This document shows positions 8,926-16,377 of a DNA stretch of 64,000 nucleotides, piece after piece. The notes below the pieces were generated by a model. The model did not search any database. It was not told where the DNA came from and saw only the letters and a program-made list of their open reading frames with translations. A program made the position numbers and the translations under genes. The DNA comes from Azospirillum baldaniorum (GTDB lineage: Bacteria; Pseudomonadota; Alphaproteobacteria; Azospirillales; Azospirillaceae). The stretch spans positions 2,923,001 through 2,987,000 of the forward strand of contig NZ_CP022253.1 of NCBI RefSeq assembly GCF_003119195.2, written 5' to 3'. Every line of letters begins with the position of its first letter. Position 1 is the first letter of the stretch.

Positions 8926-9516
8926 TCACACCCAGCGCGCCGCCCTCACCCCCACGCGGGACAGGAACACCGCCAGCCTAGCCAGCGCGCGGGCGGTCCA
9001 GGGCGGCGCCGGGTCCAGCCGGGCGGCGTCGCGGGCGTGGAGGCGCTCGTCGAGGCGGCAGGCTTCCAGCACATTCAACAGGTCCGGATCAGGGGCGAGC
9101 CGCCGCGCCAGGGCGATCTGCCGGGCGTAATGCCCGTCCACCCACGCCTCCACCCCGGCGACCACCGCGTAGAAATAGGGCGGGCCGAGCCAAGCCGGCA
9201 GCCCGCCCATCACCCGGCCCGACCAGCGCCAGAAGGCCAGCAGCGCGCTGCGCTTCTCCGGCGGCAGGACCGCCTCGAACAGCCGCAGGTGCCGCCGCTC
9301 GACTCTTCGGTGGGACGCGGCGAAGCGCAGAACCTCCGGATCGCTGGTGGCGCCGGCGACCCCATCGTAGAGGGCGACCGCCACGGTCTCGCCGACATGG
9401 CTGGCGCGCAGCTCGCGCAGGATGCGCGGCGGCAGGGCGGACAGGTCGAGTTGCGGCGGCGCCAGCCCGATGGTGGCAGACGGCGGGGCCTCGGGCGACG
9501 GACTAAGCGTGTCCAC
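8926..9516 (-). CDS. COQ7-like diiron protein (demethoxyubiquinone hydroxylase family)
   Basis: A 196-residue protein with all six carboxylate/histidine ligands of the COQ7/CLK-1 diiron fold: Glu43 in SHVGET, Glu73 and His76 in VERRHL, Glu123 in GVEAWVDGHY, and Glu157 and His160 in DERLHARDA. COQ7 enzymes hydroxylate demethoxyubiquinone at the inner membrane. This copy starts at GTG only four bases after the stop of a beta-helix polysaccharide protein and sits inside an exopolysaccharide cluster. It may therefore be a paralogue with another role rather than the ubiquinone enzyme. An N-terminal 25-residue Pro-rich extension precedes the fold. The ligand set suggests an active metal site. Confidence 0.8.
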   Translation of the reverse strand: MDTLSPSPEAPPSATIGLAPPQLDLSALPPRILRELRASHVGETVAVALYDGVAGATSDPEVLRFAASHRRVERRHLRLFEAVLPPEKRSALLAFWRWSGRVMGGLPAWLGPPYFYAVVAGVEAWVDGHYARQIALARRLAPDPDLLNVLEACRLDERLHARDAARLDPAPPWTARALARLAVFLSRVGVRAARWV

Positions 9517-9520
9517 GGGT

Positions 9521-11473
9521 TCAGCGCGCCCCTTCCGGACCGATGCGCGACCAGGGAAGCTCCTGGAAGCCGATCTTCAGGGCGGGGGAGTTCGGGCGCA
9601 GGCGGTAATCGTCCTTCGCCGGGTTCATGAAATAGGGGTCCGGCTGGTTGCCTCCCTGAACGGAGCGCGCCTGCGTGCGCTCCACCGGCGCCCCCGGCGC
9701 GCGCAGGCCACGGCCCGGCCGGTCGAAAATGTTGTTCTCCAGCCGGTATTCGCCGCCGGTCAGCGCGGTCACCAGCTGCTCCACCGGCACGCGGGCGTGG
9801 ATCAGGTTGCGGCTGGCCTCGTTGTCGCGCAGGAAGCCCGCTGTCCCCGCCGTCGGCACCCATTCGAAGCGCAGGAAACGGTCGCGCTCGTCGGTCAGCA
9901 CGGCGATGTTGTTCTCCACCCGATTGCCGTCGCCGCCATGGATGAAGACCGACGCCCAGCCGGTGTCCTCCAGGAAGTTGCCCTCCACCCGGACGCCGTT
10001 GGTCAGGTCGTCCAGATAGACACCGAAGCCCTTGTAACGGGTCATCCAGCGCCCCGCCGCGTCGGTGGCGATCCCGCCGGTCCCCCGGATGTCGTTGAAG
10101 CGGATGACCAGCTTGGTGTCGATGTCGCTGCGCCCCAGCGTCTCGATGGCGCCGAGGTCGGCGGTTTCCCGTCCGACGTCGCGGATGCGGTTGTACTCGA
10201 TCACATTGTCGGTGTTCTTCGTCTCCGGGTTCCAGTTCTTCATGGAGATGCCGTAGCGCGCGGCGTGCCGGATGTCGTTGTTGGCAATCCGCGTGCGGGT
10301 CACCCCGGCGCTCATGATGCCGCCGCCGTAGAAGTTCACCTCGCCGACATGGCGGATGGCGTTGGCGATGATCCGGTTGCCGGCGCTGCCGGGGGTCAGT
10401 TCGATCCCGCTGCGCCCCAGATGCTCCAGCCGGTTGCCGCGCACCTCGCTGTCCGCGACGCCGACCAGCAGAACGCCCGTCCCGACGGCGGAAAAACGGT
10501 TGTCGAGGACGCGGTGCCCCGAACCGCCGGCCAGCCGCACCGCCGCCCCGTTGTAGGGCACGTCGGCGAAGGACAGCCCGTCGAGCGTGACGGAGTCCGC
10601 CTTCTCCGCCTGGATCAGCGGGGCGGTGCGCGCCACCACCGCCTCGCCGTCGCGGGCGAAGGCCGCCGGGTCATGGGGGCGCAGCAGCAGGCGCCGGTCC
10701 TTGGCGCTCCAGGCGAACTGGCTGGGGAATTTCAGAAAGTCGGGATGGCCGAGCAGGCGGAAGGTGCTGCCGTCGCGGAACGGGTACCAGCCGTCGCGGT
10801 CGAGAACCAGCGTGCCGTTGCGGTCGATGCGCTCGATGCCGCGGATGTCGTCGGCCTGCCGCTCGCGGTCGAGCGCCTGGACCCGCACGCCGGGTGCCGC
10901 CCAGGCCGTCTGGACGGTGCCGGGCGGAAAGCGGAACTGCCGCTTGTCGCCGCCGCCCTTGGTCTGCTGGGCGACGAACCAGCCGCTGCGGATCGGGTCC
11001 TGCGGGTCGAAGGCGCCGCTCTGCGCGGCGCGCAGCCGCACCCCGCCGGCGGTCACGTCCAGCCCCGGCTCGCGGGCCAGCGGGGCGGAGACGACGCCGT
11101 CCCGCTCCGCCTTGAAACCCGCCACCACCTCGCCGCCCGACAGGACCGGTGTCTCGCCGGGAAAGGCGGCGATGCGCAGCCCGGAATCCTCCGGACCCAG
11201 CGTCACCGTGTCGGTCAGACGGTGGGTGCCGCCGCGCAGCAGGATCAGGTGCAGGCCGCGCTTGCGCGCCTCCTCCACCGCGCGGGCCAGCGTGGCGACC
11301 GGGCCGTCCCGCCCGTCCGGGGTGGAGGCGGCGACCCGCCCGGACCAGCGGTCGTCGCCCTGGGGGGAGACGTGGATCGCCGGCTCCGCCGCGACGGACG
11401 GGGTGGGACCAGCCAGCAGCAGGACCAGCCACAACAGCCCGCCTGCGAAGAGCCCAGGAATCCGGCGCGTCAT
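9521..11473 (-). CDS. Exported right-handed beta-helix protein (polysaccharide lyase/hydrolase-like)
   Basis: A 650-residue protein with a signal peptide (residues 1-28: Arg-rich start, hydrophobic core, cleavage near SVAA/EP). The mature start reads IHVSPQGDDRWSG, the typical opening of parallel beta-helix (DUF1565/PbH1) proteins. Repeated coils with N-rich ladders follow (SEVRGNRLEHLGRSGIEL, NRIIANAIRHVGEV, TRIANNDIRHAARYGI), a pattern shared with polysaccharide lyases and epimerases. It probably acts on the cluster's polymer in the periplasm or outside. The start is fixed by a near-perfect ribosome site at 11477-11482. It is divergent from the polymerase gene and followed closely by the COQ7-like gene. 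Activity cannot be assigned without catalytic residues. Confidence 0.78.
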   Translation of the reverse strand: MTRRIPGLFAGGLLWLVLLLAGPTPSVAAEPAIHVSPQGDDRWSGRVAASTPDGRDGPVATLARAVEEARKRGLHLILLRGGTHRLTDTVTLGPEDSGLRIAAFPGETPVLSGGEVVAGFKAERDGVVSAPLAREPGLDVTAGGVRLRAAQSGAFDPQDPIRSGWFVAQQTKGGGDKRQFRFPPGTVQTAWAAPGVRVQALDRERQADDIRGIERIDRNGTLVLDRDGWYPFRDGSTFRLLGHPDFLKFPSQFAWSAKDRRLLLRPHDPAAFARDGEAVVARTAPLIQAEKADSVTLDGLSFADVPYNGAAVRLAGGSGHRVLDNRFSAVGTGVLLVGVADSEVRGNRLEHLGRSGIELTPGSAGNRIIANAIRHVGEVNFYGGGIMSAGVTRTRIANNDIRHAARYGISMKNWNPETKNTDNVIEYNRIRDVGRETADLGAIETLGRSDIDTKLVIRFNDIRGTGGIATDAAGRWMTRYKGFGVYLDDLTNGVRVEGNFLEDTGWASVFIHGGDGNRVENNIAVLTDERDRFLRFEWVPTAGTAGFLRDNEASRNLIHARVPVEQLVTALTGGEYRLENNIFDRPGRGLRAPGAPVERTQARSVQGGNQPDPYFMNPAKDDYRLRPNSPALKIGFQELPWSRIGPEGAR

Positions 11474-11476
11474 ATC

Positions 11477-11482
11477 ACCTCC
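11477..11482 (-). promoter_or_regulatory. Strong Shine-Dalgarno (GGAGGT) of the beta-helix gene
   Basis: On the minus strand the sequence reads GGAGGT, three bases before the ATG at 11473 (GGAGGTGATATG). It decides the start: the frame stays open for more than 80 codons upstream, but those codons have no ribosome site and would place a low-complexity stretch ahead of a clear signal peptide. Confidence 0.8.
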
Positions 11483-11751
11483 GTTCCACACCCCAGCGAA
11501 ACTGGCGGCGCGGGGCGGATGAAGCAAAAGCGCGGACGGGGTGCCTCGAAGGCGCGGCGTGGATAGCCCTGACCGGGCGGACCTCGCCGTCTGCGCTCCC
11601 GGACGGGGGGACCCGAGCGGGGCCGGCGGTGTTGCTTTCCGGAGTGCCGCCTTCGCTCCCGGGGGCCGGCACGACGACACCGCCCCACCGGCCGTCACCA
11701 CGGGCCGTGGCTGGCGGTGACGCGCGTTCACGAGGTAAGGCGGAGTCCGGC

Positions 11752-13179
11752 ATGATCGAAACGGCGTTGATCGCGCAGGTGCTGGTGGTGGCCCTGGTCG
11801 CCGTGGTGTTCCTCAGCACCGGCACCGCGTCGATGTTCCACCCGCTGACCTACTATCTGATCTTCCACACGCTGGTCTTCGTGATCCGCCCGCTGCTGGT
11901 CCACGGCTTCGGCATCGACAACGCCTGGCTGTTCATGGGCTACTGGCCGAGCGCGGCGGAGTTTGTGAAATCGCTGACGGTCAGTTCGGTCGCGCTCGTC
12001 GCCTTCTCCATCGCCTGCGGCTGGGCCGGGCGGGTCAAGCCGGACCTCAGCCGGGCGCCCACCTTCACCTTCGACCGGCTGGACATCACCGCCTTCGCCC
12101 TGACCGTGGCGGCGCTGGGGCCGCTGGCCATCTATTCGGCCATCCTGCGCCAGGACGGCGCCGACTTCACCGGCACCGGCGACGTGCAGATGGAGCGTGA
12201 CCCGCTGACCGGCCAGCCGGTCTACGTCAACACCACCGGCTACATCGCCGAGGCCCATTCGATGGGTCTGCCGCTGACGCTGGGCATCATCTGGGTCAGC
12301 CGCTTCCACCCGCTGTCCTTCATCCCCTTCATCGCCTTCGTCAGCTACCGCGCCTATCTGGGCTGGGGGCGCTGGGCCATCATCATGGGCGTGCTGGGCA
12401 TGGTGCTGCTGATCCTCTACCACACGCGCACCAAGTGGTTCCGCTGGTGGCAGCTCGCCTGCGGCCTGCCGGTGCTGCTGCTGTTCCACACGCTGGGCAA
12501 CAACCGCGACTTCCTGCGCGGCGTGCTGGCCGGCACCGAGAATCCGGGCAAGCTGTTCAGCATCTTCCAGGGTGGCGAGGGCTCCTTCGTCGAGAGCGTG
12601 TCGAATCAGGACATCGCCAACTTCGACTTCCTGGCCTTCATCCTGTGGGCGGTGCCGCAGCAGTCGGGGACCTACACCTGGTTCACCCAGTATCTCCAGC
12701 TCTTCACCGAGCCGATCCCGCGCATGCTGTGGCCGGACAAGCCCATCGGCGCGCCGGTCAAATGGGTGTCGCTGCACGATTTCGGCAATTTCTCCAACCT
12801 GACCACCTCGCTGGCCGGCGACGGCTGGATGAGCGCGGGGTGGATCGGCGTGATCGTCACCATGGTGGTGGTCGGGCTGATCCTGGGCCGGCTGCACCGC
12901 TGGTTCTGGGAGTCGGGCTTCACCAACCGCTACGCGGTGCTGTTCTATTGCGCCTTCATCCCGCTGTCGCTGCAATGGTACCGCGACGGCAACATCACCA
13001 TCGTCAAGTTCGGCTTCTTCTCGCTGCTGCCCATCCTGCTGTGGATCGGCGCGACCAAGGCGCTGCGCCTGTGGATCGGCGACTCCGCCGGATCGCCGCT
13101 CGCCCAAAGCCGCATGTCCGTCTTCCACAAGCCCGCCTTCCGCCTGCCCGGCGTCCGGTTCCCCGCGGACCGGGCGTGA
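11752..13179 (+). CDS. Wzy-like polysaccharide polymerase / O-antigen polymerase family membrane protein
   Basis: A 475-residue integral membrane protein with about ten hydrophobic segments. The long soluble loop after the middle (about residues 260-350, including RDFLRGVLAGTENPG and YLQLFTEPIPRMLWPDKP) matches the periplasmic loop typical of Wzy/oligosaccharide repeat polymerases. The segment WPDKPIGAP resembles conserved loops in O-antigen polymerase proteins. ATG at 11752 removes a non-hydrophobic, repeat-like upstream extension. It would join lipid-linked repeat units after the Wzx flippase exports them. Followed closely by an AlgX/AlgJ-like gene and two GT2 genes in the same direction. 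Sequence divergence of Wzy proteins keeps this below certainty. Confidence 0.72.
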   Translation: MIETALIAQVLVVALVAVVFLSTGTASMFHPLTYYLIFHTLVFVIRPLLVHGFGIDNAWLFMGYWPSAAEFVKSLTVSSVALVAFSIACGWAGRVKPDLSRAPTFTFDRLDITAFALTVAALGPLAIYSAILRQDGADFTGTGDVQMERDPLTGQPVYVNTTGYIAEAHSMGLPLTLGIIWVSRFHPLSFIPFIAFVSYRAYLGWGRWAIIMGVLGMVLLILYHTRTKWFRWWQLACGLPVLLLFHTLGNNRDFLRGVLAGTENPGKLFSIFQGGEGSFVESVSNQDIANFDFLAFILWAVPQQSGTYTWFTQYLQLFTEPIPRMLWPDKPIGAPVKWVSLHDFGNFSNLTTSLAGDGWMSAGWIGVIVTMVVVGLILGRLHRWFWESGFTNRYAVLFYCAFIPLSLQWYRDGNITIVKFGFFSLLPILLWIGATKALRLWIGDSAGSPLAQSRMSVFHKPAFRLPGVRFPADRA

Positions 13180-13187
13180 GGCGACCG

Positions 13188-14357
13188 GTGAAGGGCGGGT
13201 TCAACAGGATCGTTCTGCGCGGGCTGGCCCTCGCCGCGGCTCTGGTCCTGCCGCTGGCCTTCGTGCTGGACCCGCCCGACGGCGACCTGACGGAGCTGGG
13301 CGGCTACGCGGAGAATCGCTTCGGCCCCAGGACGCCCCAGGCGATCTTCGTGCCGCCGCTGGCCGAGGCGGCGCGGCCCGGCGCCGATTACGACGCGCTG
13401 GTGTTCGGCGACGGCTTCTCCCACCCCGAGGCGGAGGAGCGCCACGGCCGCTACGGCCGTTACTGGACCGACCATCTGCGCAACCTGACCGGCCTGACCG
13501 TCGGCGTGCGGGCCGCGGGCGCCACGCCGCTGGCCGCTTATCTGGCCTCCGCCGACTTCCGGGAGCGCCCGCCGCGCGTGGTGATCCTGCAGTTATCGGA
13601 GCGCGACCTGGGGGAGCCCGTCGGCGGGCTGGACCTGTCCACCGTCACCACCCCCCGCCCCCACGGGATGACGACGCTGCGCCCCCTCGCCGTCCAGCCC
13701 CTCAACCGCCAGCCGCGGTCCCTGGAACGCGCCCGCGCGCAGGCCTGGAACCCGCCGCCCATCGGCCATGCGCTGGACCTGCTGGTCAAGGCGCTGCCGC
13801 GCGCGCTGCTGAACGTGGCCGGCGGCCCGGTCGAGGAGCGGTCCCTGGCCTATGCGGGCCTGTTCAGCTCCGCTGCCGCGACGACCACCCTCTTCCGCGC
13901 GGAGGATTTCCAGCCCTGGCGCACCGACCACCGCCTGCTGGAGGAGCGCCGCGCCGGGCTGCACGCGATCCAGGACGCGGTGGAGGCCAACGGGGTGACG
14001 CGCTTCCTGCTGCTGATCGCGCCGGACAAGGGCACGGTCTACGCCGATTTCCTGCTCGATCCGCCGCCCCAGCGGTCCGCGGTGGACGAGGTCATGGCCG
14101 CCGATCCGACGCTCCAGGCGGTGCCGCTGGCCTCCGGCCTGACGGCGCTGGCCGCCGGCGGGGTGCGCGACCTCTACGCGCCCAACGGCAGCCGCTGGGG
14201 GCTGGAGGGGCAGCTCTACGCGGCGCGCGCGGTCGCCCGCACGCTGGGGCGGCTGGGCGTGCTGTCCGGCGCCACCGATCCCTCGCCCGACGTCGCCATC
14301 CTGCCCTGCCGGCCGGGCCAGGGCGACTGCACCCCCGCGCGCACCCAAACCGACTGA
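13188..14357 (+). CDS. AlgX/AlgJ-like SGNH-fold protein, catalytic motifs apparently degenerate
   Basis: A 389-residue protein with an N-terminal hydrophobic anchor (residues 8-25). DALVFGDGFSHPE is where SGNH acetyltransferases have GDSFS, PRVVILQLSERDLGEP follows, and LLLIAPDKGTVYADFL resembles the AlgX/AlgJ block vPdKatvY. The usual DxHW segment appears as NGSRWGLEGQ, without the histidine. Relatives O-acetylate exopolysaccharides in the periplasm. Here the nucleophile and His positions look replaced, so it may be a binding or scaffold protein. GTG at 13188 is preceded by GAGG; GTG at 13176, overlapping the previous stop, is the alternative. Its stop overlaps an ATG of the next gene. Confidence 0.6.
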   Translation: MKGGFNRIVLRGLALAAALVLPLAFVLDPPDGDLTELGGYAENRFGPRTPQAIFVPPLAEAARPGADYDALVFGDGFSHPEAEERHGRYGRYWTDHLRNLTGLTVGVRAAGATPLAAYLASADFRERPPRVVILQLSERDLGEPVGGLDLSTVTTPRPHGMTTLRPLAVQPLNRQPRSLERARAQAWNPPPIGHALDLLVKALPRALLNVAGGPVEERSLAYAGLFSSAAATTTLFRAEDFQPWRTDHRLLEERRAGLHAIQDAVEANGVTRFLLLIAPDKGTVYADFLLDPPPQRSAVDEVMAADPTLQAVPLASGLTALAAGGVRDLYAPNGSRWGLEGQLYAARAVARTLGRLGVLSGATDPSPDVAILPCRPGQGDCTPARTQTD

Positions 14358-14368
14358 TGGACAGGACC

Positions 14369-14374
14369 AGGAGG
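14369..14374 (+). promoter_or_regulatory. Shine-Dalgarno AGGAGG before the first GT2 gene
   Basis: AGGAGG lies 12 bases before ATG 14387. The spacing is longer than ideal, but no such site precedes the upstream in-frame ATG at 14357, which overlaps the AlgX-like stop. It favours 14387 as the start, with 14357 possible by translational coupling. Confidence 0.5.
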
Positions 14375-14386
14375 AACCGCCCAGCC

Positions 14387-15421
14387 ATGGCTCAGGACCA
14401 ATTTTCGGCAAACAGCGCCCCGGCGGACATCGCTTCGACAGACATCGCTTCGACGGACATTGCCCACGGCGTCGTGGCGATCGTCGTCACCCACAACCGC
14501 CTGCCGCTTCTGGCCACCTGCGTCGCGGCGATCCTCGGCCAGCACCCGCGGCCGGAGCGGCTGGTGGTGGTGGACAGCGGCTCCAGCGACGGCACGCCCG
14601 AGTGGCTGGCCGCTCAGGCGGAGGAGTGGGACGACGCGCTGGTCGTGGTGCGGCAGGCCAACTGCGGGTCCGCCGGCGCCTACCACACCGCCTTCGAGAC
14701 GGCGCTCGGCCTCGGCGCCCGCTGGATCTGGAGCACCGACGACGACGGCATCCCGCAGCCCGGCGCGCTGGCCGAGCTGCTGGCCCAGGCGCGGCACCAC
14801 GGCCTGTCCATGGTCGGCCCGCTGGTGCTGGCGGCGGAGGACCGCTCCACCCTGGCCTTCCCCATGCAGGGCACCCGCGACCCCGACAGCCTGATGGCTC
14901 GGGCGGTGGACGGGCTGGTGCCGGGCACCATCGCCCTGTTCAACGGCACGCTGATCGGGCGGGTGGTGTTCGAGCGGATCGGCAACGTGAAGCGCGAGAT
15001 GTTCATCTGGGGCGATGAATACGAGTTCACCCTGCGCGCCCGCCGCGCCGGGCTGAAGGTCGGCACGGCGGTGAAGGCGCTCCACATCCATCCCGGCATG
15101 TCGCGGACGGAGCACAAGGTGCTGGGCGGCCGGCTGGGCACGGTGGAGACGATGCGCGCCGACCGGGCGCCGCATTTCTTCCGCAACATGGGCTACATCC
15201 ACGCCAACTACGAGAAGGCCGGGGTGATCCCGCGCATGATCGCCAAATACACCGCCCATTATCTGGTGAACCGGGACTTCCGCGGCCTGCGGGTCTTCCT
15301 GGACAGCTACCTGTCCGGCCTGCGCGACGAGTATCCAGAGGAGCTGAAGCGCCCGCCGGTCCGGCTGCCTCTGCCCGAACGGCCGCGCACCGCCTCGTCC
15401 TCTTCCAGCGAGGTCGCCTGA
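14387..15421 (+). CDS. Glycosyltransferase family 2, GlfT2/rhamnosyltransferase-like
   Basis: About 344 residues. The GT-A core begins VVAIVVTHNRLPLL, continues with VVVDSGSSDGTPEWL, and has the metal-binding DDD in IWSTDDDGIPQPGAL. It also has the later FNGTLIGR and FIWGDEYEFTLRARRAG segments typical of the GlfT2/galactofuranosyl or rhamnosyl GT2 branch. It transfers a sugar from an NDP donor to a membrane-linked acceptor. The N-terminal 25 residues contain a short tandem DIAST repeat encoded by near-identical 15-base units. Its last base is the first base of the next gene, so the two GT2 genes are coupled. The first ATG at 14357 would add ten residues. Confidence 0.83.
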   Translation: MAQDQFSANSAPADIASTDIASTDIAHGVVAIVVTHNRLPLLATCVAAILGQHPRPERLVVVDSGSSDGTPEWLAAQAEEWDDALVVVRQANCGSAGAYHTAFETALGLGARWIWSTDDDGIPQPGALAELLAQARHHGLSMVGPLVLAAEDRSTLAFPMQGTRDPDSLMARAVDGLVPGTIALFNGTLIGRVVFERIGNVKREMFIWGDEYEFTLRARRAGLKVGTAVKALHIHPGMSRTEHKVLGGRLGTVETMRADRAPHFFRNMGYIHANYEKAGVIPRMIAKYTAHYLVNRDFRGLRVFLDSYLSGLRDEYPEELKRPPVRLPLPERPRTASSSSSEVA

Positions 15422-16344
15422 TGCCCAGCGTCAGCGCCGTCATCGCCACCTTCAATCGCGCGCCGGAGCTTCGCACCGCGCTGTCCCGCCTGCTCGCCCA
15501 GACGCACCCTGTCGCGGAGATCCTGGTGGTGGACGACGGGTCCACGGACGGCACCGACGCCATGGTGCGCGCGGAGTTCCCGACCGTCCGCTACGTCCGG
15601 CTGCCGCACAACGCCGGGCTGATCTACGCCCGCAACTTCGGCTTCGTGAACACGGCGGGCGATTACGTGCTGTCGGTGGACGACGATTCCTGGTTCGCCG
15701 AGCCGGACGGCCTCGCCCGGACGGTGACCTACATGGAGACGCACGCGGACGTGGCGGCGGCGGCCTGCAACATCGAGACGCGCGACGGGCTGGTCTATTT
15801 CCCGCCGCAGGCCGACCCCTTCGACGCGCCCTGGTACGTCGGCTGCGGCCATCTGCTGCGCCGCAGCGCGGTCGCCGCCGTCGGCCTCTACATGCCGGAG
15901 CTGTACCGCCAGGGGGAGGAGAAGGACCGCTGCCTGCGGCTGATTGGCGCCGGCCACCGGGTGGTCGCGCTGCCTGGAATCATGGTCTATCACGACAAGA
16001 GCGAGAAGGGCCGCAAGCCGGGGCTGGAGCGTTTCTACAACCATCGCAACGACCTGATCCGCGAGGTGGCCCGCTGCCCCGCCGGCCTGCTGCCCTGGCG
16101 CTTCGCGCGGAGCTGGATCGGCAACAGCTGGAAGAATCTGCGCCACGGCCCGCGGCTGACCGACCTGAAGGTTCTGCTGGCCCTGCCGGAGATCCTGCGC
16201 ATCGGCCTGAAGCACCGCGCCCCCGTGAGCGAGGACGCCTACCGCCGCTGGCTGCACCTGTCCAGGACGGCCGCACCCGGCCTTCCCCAACCCGACCCGA
16301 CCCCAAGCCACAATCCCCTCCCCCGCTCAGCGGGGGAGGGTTAG
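15421..16344 (+). CDS. Glycosyltransferase family 2; C-terminus formed by an intergenic repeat
   Basis: A 307-residue GT-A protein starting SVSAVIATFNRAPELRTAL. It has VVDDGSTDGTDAM for nucleotide binding, the metal-binding DDDSW in VLSVDDDSWF, and RQGEEKDRCLRLIGAGH where the catalytic base region is expected. The last residues (NPLPRSAGEG) and the stop TAG come from the dispersed GC-rich inverted repeat that begins near 16311, so the ancestral stop has been replaced. The enzyme core is intact, so it is probably functional. It is the last plus-strand gene of the cluster and faces a convergent gene 33 bases away. Confidence 0.83.
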   Translation: MPSVSAVIATFNRAPELRTALSRLLAQTHPVAEILVVDDGSTDGTDAMVRAEFPTVRYVRLPHNAGLIYARNFGFVNTAGDYVLSVDDDSWFAEPDGLARTVTYMETHADVAAAACNIETRDGLVYFPPQADPFDAPWYVGCGHLLRRSAVAAVGLYMPELYRQGEEKDRCLRLIGAGHRVVALPGIMVYHDKSEKGRKPGLERFYNHRNDLIREVARCPAGLLPWRFARSWIGNSWKNLRHGPRLTDLKVLLALPEILRIGLKHRAPVSEDAYRRWLHLSRTAAPGLPQPDPTPSHNPLPRSAGEG

Positions 16345-16373
16345 GGTGGGGGCAGGCCACCCCCAATCCCTCC
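16311..16373. repeat. GC-rich intergenic inverted repeat, copy B
   Basis: Contains CCCTCCCCCGCTCAGCGGGGGAGGG, a perfect hairpin with a short loop, followed by GTGGGGGC and its partner further on (CCACCCCC). It shares the core of copies near 71, 50990 and 56147. It lies between convergent genes, overlaps the end of the GT2 coding region and may also serve as a transcription stop. Confidence 0.75.
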
Positions 16374-16377
16374 TCCC

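Noticed and set aside
9422-11566. A 714-codon plus-strand frame opposite the beta-helix gene
   Set aside because: Composition is that of an antisense shadow. The minus-strand gene has a signal peptide and a strong ribosome site.
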